From the NCBI GenBank assembly GCA_963978895.1, contig OZ022241.1:16360841-16424840 (forward strand): a stretch of 64,000 nt of DNA, given 5' to 3'. Below, one piece after another: positions 39,969-52,405 of this stretch; positions within the stretch are counted from its first letter, which is position 1, and each line of letters begins with the position of its first letter. This DNA is from Erpobdella octoculata (Eukaryota > Annelida > Clitellata > Hirudinida > Erpobdellidae). Under the pieces are notes generated by a model, which worked only from the letters and a program-made list of their open reading frames with translations, was not told the origin of the DNA and searched no databases. Both the position numbers and the translations under genes were made by a program.

Positions 39969-40352
39969 TACACTCTTTTGTAGCTGATAAATAACAATAA
40001 AACTTTTTGTTGAAAGAGTTGTAAAAGAATTTTCAATTAGTTTTTGAATGTTATTTATAATAAAGTCAAGAAGTTACAGTTTTCTAGTAAAAGCTTTCTT
40101 GCGTGTCAATTTCAACTCGAACTAAATGTTTATTTAATTTCTTATTAATTTATTTCAGTATCCAATATAATGAGGCAATTTTTATATTACTACAATTCAA
40201 GCATCTCCTGTAATACATTATCACATTCATCTGACTATCATTTTCAAATATAAGTGACGTTCAATTCACCATCACTTTTTAAATGGAGTAAAAAATGTTT
40301 TATAAATGGGTTTATGAAAAACATTTGTCATTTTTCTCTCCCTATGACTAAC

Positions 40353-40637
40353 CAAAGTGGCCATGTTTCCTATAGCTCCAACGACGAAAAGTACACACAG
40401 AACCAGACACTTGATCCAACTCGAGCTGTCAAATTTCGGTCTTTCATCGAAGTCAAGGAACATCTCAGCAACTTTCTGTGTTGAATTTGCAACATTCTGC
40501 AAAGCGTCGAAAGCTGATTGGTTCAAATTGAATGTTAGATTTTCAATGATTGTCATAAGATTGATTTCGCTCATGTCGAGTCGAGGGTTTTCGTTCAGGA
40601 GAAATTTTTCTACCAATGTGATGTTGTTGCCCAACAT
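40353..40637 (-). CDS. GnRH/AKH/corazonin-receptor-like GPCR, first coding exon (N-terminus, TM1)
   Basis: This exon encodes residues 1-95. The extracellular N-terminus (1-70) has four N-glycosylation sequons at N5, N33, N39 and N51, as expected for a class A peptide receptor. TM1 spans about 73-95 and contains GAIGNMATL with the conserved Asn N91. A donor TTG|GTTAGT at 40352 ends the exon in phase 0 and joins VRMF of exon 2; the open frame running to 40272 is intron read-through. The ATG at 40637 was chosen as the first Met. The frame stays open for ten more codons to a possible acceptor TTGTTTTAG at 40668, so an upstream exon is possible. The receptor should sense a short amidated neuropeptide at the plasma membrane. 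GnRH, AKH and corazonin receptors cannot be separated on these exons. Confidence 0.85.
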
Positions 40638-40926
40638 TTTTTCATAACTTTTGATGCGCAGACTGTGCTAAAACAATATAAAAATTTTGAGCTTTCAGAC
40701 GCAATATTATTTTACAATATCTAACGATGAATTTTTAACTATAATAAAATTTCTTAACTCAAGTATTTTTTAATATTATAAATAACTCTTACAATTTTTT
40801 ATTTACCTTGGTAAACATGCTTGTAACTTGTTCTCAGATTGAACTAAAGTTTTGAGCATATACAAATTTTAAAAAACAATATACTCATACGTATATCCTA
40901 TTATTGAACTTCATAAGAAAAATTAG

Positions 40927-41612
40927 ACAGAATTCGTCGCAGAAAAACGGACAATTCGTCGCAAACCAAACCTAAACAAATTGTACTTGAAGCCAATAAA
41001 CTGGGATGTGCTCTTTTTTCATAGGACATATGGGACCGCTACTAAGCTGTCCGTGAAGACATTCCTTGAAACTACAAAAAGAACAAAAAATCAACGAAAT
41101 GAAAGTTGAGCGTATGTTTGCAGGTGAAAGTCTTCCTCTGAACAAAAAGTATTGAAATTTGGATCGTCGATTGCATACTGTTGTGATGGATTATGAGAAT
41201 CGTTCATTAATTGATTTTTTGCTGGTATGCAGCCATAATATTACTTTAATAAACTAATAAATTAATTCTTGCAAACAAGTTTTGTGTTAAATTAATATAT
41301 TTTCCATATAAGAAGTAAATTTATTATTATAACATTCTAATCGATTAAAACTTGATAATAATTAAGAAGATATTCATTTATTACGTACGCACCGAGGGAA
41401 AAGGAGTGTGCCACGAATAAATGATGTAGAGACAGGTGGCCTAAAGATTTGTCATAGGATTTTTAGCTTTTCTCGGAATTACTTTTGGTATTATTTTGAA
41501 AAACAAACTATATATAATACATATAGTAACTAATAATTAACAATTGTCCGTTTTTCTGCAACGAATTCTCCGCACCGAATTGCTCGTTTTTCTGCGACGA
41601 ATTGTCCGGACA
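40927..41612. mobile_element. Inverted-repeat element with AATTCGTCGCAGAAAAACG ends
   Basis: The left end (40931 on) reads AATTCGTCGCAGAAAAACGG then ACAATTCGTCGC. The right end (41540-41610) contains the complementary motif twice, as GTTTTTCTGCAACGAATT and GTTTTTCTGCGACGAATTG. About 600 bp between them has no coding capacity. Superfamily unknown. Confidence 0.6.
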
Positions 41613-41619
41613 CCGCACT

Positions 41620-43800
41620 AAATTATGAAGCCTCTGAAAACCATCAGACAGGTTTCAGCGGGTAAGAAAAGTGGAGATTGAAGAAGAAAAACAAACTTGA
41701 TGATCAAGTCCGGAGAATTAGGGATGAAAGACTTAACTGGAAAAAAATAACTCACCACGCTGCTGGAATTGTGGGAGACTTAAACATCTAGATGTTTAGA
41801 CCCGGCAACGTAAGCAAGTGGACCACGGTCAGTAAAATGATGTCAAACAAGGAAGACTACTAAAGGCCCAATACAACAGAAGCAATTTAGATTCTGTGAA
41901 AGTAAACGATAATTTGCCTTGCAGAGTTGTGCTAATTTCCGGTCTTGAGAAAAAAGCAAGTTTTTTTGTGAAGGGTAGATTGGGAATGAGAAGTTGTAAG
42001 TTTATTATTTATACTGGAATTTTTTGTTTAATAATAAAGCCTTTGTTGGCTAAAGGAGTCGTTTTGCAAAGTTGAAAATAAATTTGTCTATTCCGTCTTA
42101 AAGGCGAACCTAACCACCAAAAAATAATTTTATTTCTTTTTTTATCTTGTGCTGCCTTGGTTTTTTTTTCATTTGTTGTACTTTTTCCTCTAACAATTTT
42201 ATTTTCACCTATTTCCGGTTTTCCAAAGCTTTCATACTCATTATCTTCATGCCCATAGCCATCATCCACTAACGCTGCTAGGATCCGTTCCCTAAGTCCT
42301 TCTTTCTTACCTTTATTACTTAGGCAGAACCTAAGACATTTTTGTGCTATAAGCAAGGATAAAAATGCCGCCCTTTCTAGGTTCACTTTTTAAAAAAATC
42401 TAAACTTTATATTTATTTTGAAGTCTAAATTCAAAATGTGGAATTATGAAAATATGAAAATGTGGAAATTTCAAAATTTATTAACCCTTCAACAAAAATT
42501 TGTAAAATTTGACAACTTTTAAAAGTTAAGAGTTTTTAATAGGCCTATACGTAGTTGAGTTTAATCAGCACATTTTGTTTTAAAATGTGATGAAAAACAT
42601 AAAGGATGCTAATGGTATATTTCTGAACCACTAAAAGTATTTATTGGTTGATTATGCCTTTCTAGCTTTTGCAGAAGCAGACTCCTGAATGATTTCAGTC
42701 ATATTCAACTCTTCTGCAATCGTTCTCTCTATAGATATGGTAGCTAAACCAACCAAACGATCCTGAGACATGGATATATAAACATATAAATATATAGGCG
42801 CGAGTGACATCATAAAAAGTGAACTTAGTAGCACGAAGCACAACAAATATATTTCATAACTTAAAAAATATTTGTAAATTATTTTTTAATGGTTAATAAT
42901 AATATTTTTCATTGTATTTTTCATAATTTTGCCACCCCTGGAAAAATGCCGCTTTAGGCAGCCGCCTATATCGCCTATATCAAAAGTCGGCTCTGTACAT
43001 AGGTTTTTTTTTCATCTCAAAGCTCACAGCATAGTCGCTTTTGGGAAATGCGACTCGGCCACAAACACAAAATACTTTGATCTTTACTCGTGGCTTTGAC
43101 CGCAATTCGCAAACAACATGGTCAAGTCTCTTGATCGTTTGACGCAGTTTCTTCCAGTCCTTCTTTGTCTCATCAACCGAGTCTTTCTTTGGCTCATCGT
43201 CACCATTTCTGCACGGTTTATAACAGCCTGTATTGCATGCCTCGTCCTGAACATCTTTGCACGGTTTATCGGAACTACCTGCTTTTTCTTATTCCTTCAC
43301 ATCTTTTAGATCTTTGTTGAAATCGTATTTCAAATAAGCACAATCTTTTTTTTCATTACACGATCTGAGGTATCTCTCCATAGAATATTCAGCACATTGT
43401 TTTCCATAACACAATCCCGCCATCGAATATCCGCCATATTTTTTTCATGAAAATATCTGAGATATCTTTTCATCGAATATTCCATGGCTGGTCTTTTCTT
43501 CCTCCACTCCTCAAGACCTTTCTCAAAAAACTTTTCAAAAGGTTTTCGAAAACACGTTCCATAAATCCGATAAATCCCTTAATCAAACTGCTATTTGATT
43601 TTAAAATGACTCTTAGTTTATCTGATTCAGAGATTCCTCTGTGGATTTATCTGATTCAGAATTATCGGTACCGTTCTCTGTTCTTGGCTCATCTTTTTCA
43701 GAGTTTTTGTTGGCTACATTGCTATTGTTGTGTTTGTCATCTTTCTTTCCCTGTATGCCAAATTTCATCAGAATCGCTCCATCGGTTTAGATTTCTATAA
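41620..43800. other. No gene recognised; one unassigned open frame
   Basis: A minus-strand frame at 42386-42009 (125 aa) starts with an aliphatic stretch, then has a lysine-rich middle and an FWWLGSPLRRNRQ motif. That could be a degraded Harbinger-type N-terminus, but I would not commit to it. The rest, including the Ser/Phe-rich stretch at 43100-43800, shows nothing I recognise apart from a Helitron-like 5' block at its right edge. Confidence 0.4.
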
Positions 43801-43848
43801 GAGTCTGATCCACAAACTCACAGACATTCATTTTAATATATATATAGG
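43760..43848 (-). mobile_element. Helitron 5' end, diverged
   Basis: On the minus strand: TATATATATTAAAATGAATG, then CCGATGGAGCGATTCTGATG and AAATTTGGCATACAGGGAAA. This AACCGAT...GATGAAATTTGGCA block is common near animal Helitron 5' ends. No matching terminator was found to its left. Confidence 0.5.
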
Positions 43849-44277
<429 letters not shown>

Positions 44278-44400
44278 CTAGCTGGTAACTTTATGTTGCC
44301 CAGATTTTGCTCTTGTTGTCTTTTTAGTTCTCTGTGTCTCTTTCTGTTTTTCCCTTTCTATCTTTTTTCACTTCCCCTTCCTTTTTTTTTTTTAAATTAT
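44278..44400 (-). mobile_element. Diverged Helitron 3' terminus
   Basis: Minus strand ends AAATCTGGGCAACATAAAGT then TACCAGCTAG, followed by T. It keeps the GGGCAAC...CAGCTAG layout, but the stem is degraded and the left part is A/G-rich. Where this copy begins is unclear. Confidence 0.45.
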
Positions 44401-45355
44401 ATTATTGCAAAACTGTGGCTGGTCCTTGAAGAAGTTTATTAACCTTTTTCCTAATTGAGCGTGAAACCTCGCACATAAATTTGTTACCATTGACAACGCA
44501 GTCTAATGATTTAAAAAAATGGTTTTCGTCTATAAAATATTTGTATAAATAAACTGTTTAATAATTCAATTGTTTATAGTTAGTTTATTTTGTAAAAAAA
44601 ATCTAACTTTTATGAAATAACTCATGAGAAACATTTTATTTTTTCAATGAAACTATACCGTAAAAAAAATTAACTATTTCCCAATTGATTTAAATACCGC
44701 AACTTCAATGCGGATTTAAGTTTGTAGTTTTTTTTTATGATTTCAACAAAATATTAAGTGCTTAATAAAATGAGATATTGGTGAATATAAAAACACACTT
44801 TTAGCAAAATTTCAAACTTTGTTAACACATATTAAGTATTTTGTTTGTTTTAGAAAACACCACAATTAAATTCAGAATTGTTGGTTAAAATGCATTTTTT
44901 TCATAAATTAATTGTTTACTTATTAAGTGAATAATATTACAAAAACCGATATAATGAAAAAGAATTAATAATCCACAATCTCACTTTAAATTTTGCTTTC
45001 AGGTACTACATAAGAACATAACTGTTTAATTTGTAATAAATCATTGCAACAATTACTAAAGACTGGAGAGAAATAATTTCGCACTCGAATATATTTTAGT
45101 ATCATTACTGACACTTCCTTCAATAAACATTAGTACATGTACGAGTTAACTTGTTTGTACAACATTTCCATGCACGACCAAATACAAATCAGGCGTACAA
45201 ACTGCTTCTCCTTCCTCTTTTATGGTCACCACATCTAGTCACGTGACTCATGCGCACGCCTCCACGAAAGAAAACAAAAAAAAGGATGGATGGAAGAATT
45301 TGTACACTGGACATTATTATCATGATTTTTTTGTATAACTGTATATAATAAGGGC
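44401..45355. other. No gene recognised
   Basis: AT-rich sequence without open frames of note or repeat structure that I can see. Confidence 0.5.
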
Positions 45356-45359
45356 GTTT

Positions 45360-45760
45360 GCGTTTCAGTGGCGCATCCACAAGGAGAATCAGTGGGGTCA
45401 TTCTAAAAAACAGTTATGTTTACACAAGAGTCGTATACTTGCTGTGTTACAGATTGGGCATGGTGCTCCCTATTTGGGGCACATGGCTGCCTAGAGTACA
45501 CGGCAACGCATTCGATTCAGCCTTTGTTTTCCAGATATGCTTAAACAAATTCAGACGTATTTTGAGTCGTGCTCAGTGTGCCAGTCGAGGGCACCAGTGA
45601 GAAAAGGGGATCAAGTTCCCATAACTCCTATTCTGAGGGGAGATGAATTGCCGTTCAATCACTTCGTTATGGATTGTGTAGGGCCCATAATTCCAGCAGT
45701 GATAGTATGACTGTCCGACCCAAGTATAATTATGCCCTTGTTGATGATTTGTTTTCTAGA
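45360..45760 (+). pseudogene. Ty3/Gypsy integrase remnant
   Basis: Across two frames: a GHGAPYLGHMAA-type zinc-binding start, then MLKQIQTYFESCSVCQSRAP (second half of the HHCC finger) and ELPFNHFVMDCVGPI, the entry to the integrase core with its first Asp. The frame then decays. The catalytic core beyond this is not recognisable. The element is interrupted to the right by the hAT-type element at 46103. Confidence 0.75.
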
Positions 45761-46102
45761 TAGCCAATGATGCTAAGTCTGTGTGTGACTTACTTATTCA
45801 AATCTTCATGACATTTTCAATATCTTAAATAATTATTTCAGATTGTGGTACTAATTTTAACAATCTACTCACAACAACGTTTTTGAAATGTTTGGGATGC
45901 AGTCCTTGATTTAACACCCCAGGACAATCCAAAGTATCCGGTTTAGTCAAAAGATGTAACCAGAGTTAAAAAAATATGATCTTCAAATTGGTTGAGGCCA
46001 CTCTAAGGAGTGGTTTAAAATACTTCTTTTTGGACTATGGAGTCTACGTGAAAGACCTTCATCGACCACTCATATCGACTCAGGTCGAATCACCTTATTT
46101 TT

Positions 46103-49100
46103 TAAGCTTCTGCGTCCCGTTATTTTTTTTTGGAACGACACGATACGATACGATTTCTGAAATTTGCCTCGAATTAAACGATACGATACGAGACGCCTCG
46201 AACAATAACGATACGATATCGGGATCTCGACTGAAGTGGAAATTTTGTCTCGAATGAAACGAGATAACATAGAATGATGAACTATACGCGACAGACAATA
46301 TTAATAACTACATTAAAAAAATTCATTGGACAAAATATATAAATATTAAAAAATTTCAAAATTTATAAAAATTTACCAAATTTAATTTTTTTTTTACAAC
46401 TTGAAATTAGTTTCATTTGTTTAGTTTTAGTACATCTATTTGTCTAAATTTATACTCTAAATAAAACGCTACCGCTGATAGTAAGTATTTATTTAGTTCG
46501 CATTATGCGGTAGTTTATCAATTTAATTAAATGATTTTACTTGCCGATGAAAAGAAAAATTTAAATTATTTTTTCAAGTAATTGAAAAAAAAAAGTAGAA
46601 AACTCAGGAGAGACGTCTTTAATACCTGCAGATTGGATGATGCATTGGTGCAACGGTCTTTTGACCTGGAGTTGAGGAATCGCTTCGAGGCTCTTTTCGA
46701 CGACCTGCGGATCTCTAACCATCTAGAGGAGATCGACAAAAGAGCGGAGTGCTTGGACAAAGCTCTGGTGGAGACCTGTGAAAAGGTTCTCGGCAAACGG
46801 AAGACAAAAAGACGGTCACACTGGGTTGGAGAGCAGACGATTCACCTCCAGCGGAAACAGGACAGAGCAAAAGAAAGGTACATGAGGACTTCAACAGTGG
46901 AGGATAAGAGGATTTGGAAAAGCCTCCGGGAGCAAGTTAACGAGTCTCTCATTATGGATGAAAGGACCTATCTTGAGACACAGCTCAGTGATCTAGAGGC
47001 AGCTGCCTCGAGGAATCAACATGATGAGGTTTGGAAAATAATAGACAGAATCGGCGGCGGTGATAAAAAACATCCTGTAAAGGTGCGCAAACTCGATGGG
47101 AAACCACCTGCGTCCAAGGAGGATGGCTTGAATGAGTGGAGAACTTACTTCAACAATCTTCTCAACAACAAAAGCAGGTTTACAAGCTCGGCCTATCATC
47201 CTGTCCCATCGAATGACAACAACGAGATATCAACATCCAACTTCAGCTCAAGAGAAGTGAACGAGGCCATAAAGCACCTCAAGTCAAATAGAGCTCCGGG
47301 CTTGGACTATGCGCTCACTGCAGAGGTACTCAAGAAAGGTGGAAACTTCATCAGAGAGCAAATCTATTTTATCTGCAACTTGGTTTTTGACAATCTCCAC
47401 GCGCCCAGTACCTGGACGTCCAATATCATCGTCACCGTGCCAAAGAAAGGAAATCTCCAACTGATGACTAACTACAGAGGTATCTCTCTCATGTCCATAG
47501 CAGCAAAGGTTTACAATCTAATGCTTCTCAACCGCATTAGAACTCCAATTGACAAGCTGTTAAGGAAAAACCAAGCTGGGTTCAGGATTGGACGTAGTTG
47601 TGTTCAACAGATTAACATTTTGAGACGCATCATGGACGGAGCATATAGTCAGAATATCCCGTTGTTCGTCACATTCATCGACTTCAAAAAAGCATTTGAT
47701 TCGATTGATCGGGATATGATGTTTGCAATATTAAGACACTATGGCATTCCCAATAGGATTGTCTCAGCCATAAAAGTGCTATATGAAAATTCATCTAGCC
47801 AGGTCTTTGTTGAAGGGGAACTATCTGAGCCATTCAGTATCACCACAGGAGTCCTACAGGGAGATGTCTTAGCCCCTTTCTTGTTTGTCATTGTAATCGA
47901 TTATGTCATGAGACGAGCGGAACATGGTTTCGGCTATCTGACACACCGTCGCAATGGATCAAGACAGGCGGAGAGGAGGATTAATGACCTCGACTTTGCG
48001 GATGACATAGCCCTGTTGGAGAACTCAATAGAAGATGCTCAGCGACAACTGAATGCTCTCAACGAAGAATCAAAAAAGGTTGGGCTGGAAGTAAACACCA
48101 TGAAGACCGTACAGATGCGTCTCAACATCCCTGAAGATTTTAATGCACCGCACCTCACAATCGACGGCGAAGAAGTAGAAGTGGTCCAGGACTTCAAATA
48201 TCTTGGTTCTCACATGAACTCAGATGTTAAAAATATTGAGGCCAGAATCGCACTTGCATGGGGGGCCTTTCACAAACTGGAGAAGATTCTCACCTCCAGA
48301 CACGTTGGTGTGATGCTGAGAGTGCGCTTCTTCAACGCTGCATGTGTATCGATTTTGTTGTATGGATGTGAATCCTGGCTTGTAACAAAAAGTTTGTCGA
48401 TTAAATTGGACGTGTTTGCCAGAAAGTGTTATCGCAGGATGCTCGGTGTGGTTCAGTCAGAGGATCGTATGACAAATGAGGACCTGTACGACAGGGTACA
48501 GTCAGCTCCTATCAGCACATTGATCCGTCATCGTCAGATGTCTTTCACTGGTCACTGCCTACGTATGAACCAAGATGAACCGGCAAATATATACATGCTG
48601 TATACATCGAACGTAAGAGCTAGCAACAGACGCGGCCGTCCTAGAATGTCATACCTCGACCAGATGTCAACATACATGGGTTATGACAGAAAGAGTATCA
48701 CCGCTGAGGATGTTAGAAGGGAAGCCACGGAGGCCAAGGGAGAGAAATGGAAGCTCAGATATTGTCGTCTGCGGAGTGGAGGGACCAACAAGTCCGGACG
48801 AAACGTAGTCGGTCGATGATGATGATGATGAATTGAAAAGTAGAAAACCTTCTAGCACACCAAAAGAACGACATTTTTAGGCAATTCAATAGTGAAAGTG
48901 GAAAAACCAATGGAGATAGAAATAGATTACTAGATTACTAAGATTAGATTAAAATGATACTGTTTTCCGCAGTCTTTGCATCTGGCAAGATTTACTTCTA
49001 CAGCCTTGTCATTGACTTTCTGCCTGACCGTCTCTTCCTCAAAGTACTCCCAGATTTGACCCCGGTGACGCGGCATGATAATGATGAAAAACACGAAAAA

Positions 49101-49968
49101 GTGCCTCTATGCAAGAATTAAGAAAGTGAAAAAAACCCAGCGTGTTTATTTATACGCGATGGCGAATGCGGTTAGCAATAGCAAGAAAGAAGCTGAGAAA
49201 GTTTCGAATTCCAGCTGCAGACGATACGGGCTACGGCACTGTCGTGCACACTACAGGTGGCACACACATACTCACACACAACCAAGAATATCATCGAGAT
49301 TATAAAGATTTATCTTAGATGAGCTACTATTACGGTCAATTACGGATATCGAAACACTAAAATAATCATTCTAATTCTATGCAACAAATTTGAAAAAATA
49401 AGTTTATGAAACAGACTAAACCAAAACATAAACATAGAATGATCATTACTATTACATTACTCATAATTCTCATCAATATTAATAGTCATCGATGTCAGCG
49501 AGTACGATTGCCTTGTAGGGCTTGTAGTATCAGTAGTATGCAAAGCTCGACTAGCAGCCTAAGAAGAGCGTGGTTTTTTTGCTGCCGGTTCCCAGACTAA
49601 AAATAGTAAATAATGGGGCTACAAGCTGTCTGGAAAACCGAATTTAAAGTGGGGATGATAATAGTTATAAACTTCTGTAAATAGGTAGATTAATTAATCA
49701 ATGTTGATGAATCAATTGCAAATATTCACAGTTGTGACAATCGTTAATTAAATATGTATGACTTTCGTAACTTATTGGAAAATAAGATTTAAAAATCTCA
49801 ATATTTTTTCGGGATTTTATTCGGGAACGAAATTTTAAGTATCGCTAATTATATCGATACGAGACTTCTTCCGCAGGCTGTATCGTTTCAATGGCGATAC
49901 GGGATCTCCCGTATCATTTTGAAATCTCGATTGAATTTGAGATAACGATATCGGGACGCAGATGCTTA
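46103..49968. mobile_element. hAT-type element (3.9 kb with insert), exact 8-bp target duplication
   Basis: The left end is TAAGCTTCTGCGTCCCG and the right end, read inward, is TAAGCATCTGCGTCCCG. The octamer TTATTTTT lies immediately outside both ends (46095-46102 and 49969-49976). Subterminal ACGATACGATAC and TATCG runs lie at 46130-46215 and 49850-49955. The only coding sequence inside belongs to the RTE-like LINE at 46604-48830. Without the LINE and its duplicated flank, the element would be about 1.6 kb and non-autonomous. Confidence 0.85.
46604..48830 (+). mobile_element. RTE-like non-LTR retrotransposon, 5'-truncated, with intact RT frame
   Basis: One uninterrupted frame runs from the insertion point to TGA at 48817-48819 (about 738 codons). 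It lacks the N-terminal apurinic endonuclease and starts without an ATG; the first in-frame ATG is at 46882. Visible reverse transcriptase motifs include NYRGISL, NQAGFRIGRSC, VTFIDFKKAFDSIDRD (motif A), TGVLQGDVLAPFLF (motif B) and DFADDIALL (catalytic Asp pair at 48001-48006). The C-terminal region has GCESWLVTKSLSIKLDVFARK and RRGRPRMSYLDQMST. The 3' end is (TGA)n with no 3' UTR, typical of RTE-type elements. A duplication AATTGAAAAGTAGAAAAC flanks it (46580-46603, with six extra A, and 48831-48848). The catalytic residues are intact, but loss of the 5' end makes this copy non-autonomous. Confidence 0.85.
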
Positions 49969-50084
49969 TTATTTTTATTTGGTAAAAAGTGATGGGTGTA
50001 AATACCATAGGCCTACGAGAGCTAATCGAAGTGTTGCCCGAATTTGGTGTTAACAGGCTCGGGTTAGAGTCTTATCTTGATGCT

Positions 50085-51114
50085 GTGATATTTCAGTTAC
50101 AACTTTTCAGTTACAGATACAGTTAAAGTTACAACATTTCCCAGTTTCAGTTAAAGTTATTTTTTCAACAAACATTTTTCAGTTACAATTACAGTTAAAA
50201 TAACAGTTAACTGTAAATTCCATACACAACTTACAAATGGTAAAACTTAGTTTTTTTCATTTGTTTTCAAAATGGTAAAACTTCAAGTTCATTTTCAAAA
50301 AAACACAAATAGTGTCCGAGGCTGTCCTGTTAGTTGCTAATTTTTTGAAGCACAACGATAACTTTCATGCCTAGATTACTTGCTCAAAAAACTAGAAGCT
50401 TCAATTTCTTGGCATACTTCAGTCCAGCATCTGCAATCTTGGAGTACACCTCGACGCCCAACTAGTCATGAAAACCCAAATGCAAAGCCAGTCATCACTT
50501 CGACAACTGTCGTTCAACCCTTGTACATGTATTTATCACTAGGAGGCTTCCTTACTGTAACAGCCTGTTGGCTGGAGTCGTTTTTACCGACCAGTTGCAG
50601 TCTGTGATGCAAGTAGCGGAATAAATTCATGTTGGACTTTATCCTTGTTTACAAGTGTCTGCGTGTCAGAGCACCTGCATACCTCAAAGACATGTTTCAA
50701 CTTAGTTTTAACGTTCCTGCTCCCCACGTTTTCGCTCAAAAACCCGAGGCAGTTTAATCATTTCTCAAACAAGCACTAAAGGTTAAGACCAAGAACCTTT
50801 TCAACAGCAGGACCAGCTTTCTGGATTACAATTATGCAACAATCACAACAGCACTATCAATAAATAAAGCTAAAGAACATTATACCTATGATCGGGCAAA
50901 AATTAGGCCAATAATTAATTGATTTTAAAAAAATTACATCTAAACAATTTTTCAATTAGTAGTTATTTTTTATTTTTTAACTAAATTCATTATTCAGTTA
51001 CTATTACAGTTAAAATTATTTGTCATATTTCAGTAACTATTAATATTACTATTAACTGTTCATTATTTTTTTTTATTAATTTCCGTTTTCAGTTAGTATT
51101 ACAGTTAACTTGAA
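50085..51114. mobile_element. Non-autonomous hAT-like element related to 3421-4894
   Basis: Both ends are packed with CAGTTA(C/A)A-type units. The right end, read inward, is CAGTGATGTTCAAGTTAACTG. The left end is CTGTGATATTTCAGTTAC. Termini resemble the CAGTGATGTTTCAGTTAG end of the 3421 element. No clear target duplication was found, so the left boundary is approximate. A small LINE-like piece lies inside. Confidence 0.6.
50615..50700 (+). pseudogene. CR1/L2-type LINE fragment
   Basis: KFMLDFILVYKCLRVRAPAY followed by LKDMF resembles the conserved (F/K)..L.LVYKCLHG.AP.YL block of CR1/L2 ORF2 C-termini. It is only about 30 residues long. Confidence 0.45.
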
Positions 51115-51819
51115 CATCACTGTCTCCAAGCCGTCAAAAGGTATGGAAGAACCACTTGAAACCTAAAAATCCTTTCCATGACTATTAGAAGGACAATTGT
51201 TTAATATAAAATTCAATTTTTAAGTTTTTAAAAAATATGTGACAAATAATCATGGGCGTTATAATAAGTCGCCTTTTGATCAAATCTATTTTATAAAAAA
51301 AAATTCCAAAGTAAAAAATCTTTTTTATAAACCTTGTAAAAAAACAATTGTTTTCTGAATATCCTAAAAGCTAAAATGTCAATAATTTAGTCACTATTTG
51401 TTGCAACATACATATTAGCATATTTCTGTTCAATATTTAAAATTGCCACACTATTTAAACGTGTATAATGTACTCCGTAAATTTTTTTTAATGAGTCTGA
51501 GCGCGCTGAGGAAACGTTCGGCAAAACATATTTTTCCACTGGGTGCCCCCCCCCGCCTCCTCCACCTGCATGCAAATAAGATTTGGAAATATCATGACGA
51601 AATAGAAAGAGCAATAAATAACAAGTGCTCTGTTGCATATGAGAAAGACCATGAATTTGCTTCAATAGATTTTCCAAATAGATTTGATCGTTATGATAAT
51701 AAACCGTCGAGTAGTAGGGTAGTAGAGGGCAGTTTTGATCATCTTTCTCAGGACCATTGCATGCAATAAAGTCGCATAATTGATGATTTTTCTTATATAT
51801 TTTCAGAGTCATCAGGATT

Positions 51820-52090
51820 GTGTTCAGTTGTTACTCACAAAATTGCTAATTCTCCTGATTTCACTTACACACACTTGAGAGCATACAGAACACCAGAATT
51901 GGTAAAGGCGAAAGTTGCTAGATGAATACGAGATATGCTTTGCCAGGGCTTCATCCAATGGTAAACTCAATGGTTTGTGTTTTAAAAAAACCTAAGGGAG
52001 AAAAGAGCCGTATAGCGATAGATTATTGACATGTTAACCATTATACGAAGGAGACTGCTTTCATATCTCCGTGTTTGAACGTTTAACTGC
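51820..52090 (+). pseudogene. Ty3/Gypsy reverse transcriptase N-terminal remnant
   Basis: VVTHKIANSPDFTYTHLRAY and RTPELVKAKVAR, then IRDMLCQGFIQW, VCVLKKPKGEKSRIAIDY and VNHYTKETAFIS follow the order of the Gypsy RT start (H.I......P.R..YR.P, the I..ML..G.I helix, VLKK.G..R..IDYR.VN). In-frame stops replace expected Arg codons and the palm is missing. A preceding open frame at 51443-51769 is not recognisable. Confidence 0.75.
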
Positions 52091-52194
52091 TATCTTTTTT
52101 TTTTAATTAAAGTATCTATTATTGATTTGATTGAGTTATAAGTTTCTTGAACCTCCCAGTTTAAACATTCTCCAACGGCCGCGACTATTATTAG

Positions 52195-52405
52195 AGTGAT
52201 AGTCGTGACAATCATCATCATCATCATCGTCGTCATCATCAACATCACACTCTCCGCCACTATCATCATCATCATCACTTTAATTTTCACCACCATCATC
52301 ATCAGAATCACTATAATGTCCACCACTATTATCATCATAATCACTATAATCTCCACCACCTCCATAATCATCATCACTACAATAGCCGTCATCCTAATCA
52401 TAACC
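52195..52405. repeat. Degenerate (CAT)n tract
   Basis: ATCATCATC runs with CACCAC and ATAAT interruptions. The open frames on both strands are Ile/Thr- or Met/Val-rich artefacts. Confidence 0.85.

Noticed and set aside
40272..40352. Extension of receptor exon 1 to the end of its open frame
   Set aside because: The frame leaves the TM1 pattern exactly at a GTTAGT donor, and the continuation on exon 2 restores the family pattern.
42009..42386. Minus frame of 125 aa as a host gene
   Set aside because: No recognised domain and no splice or promoter context; a degraded transposase is as likely.
46582..46603. Start codon of the RTE-like frame at 46582
   Set aside because: It is a TTG lying inside the duplicated target sequence, so it is host DNA and not LINE sequence.
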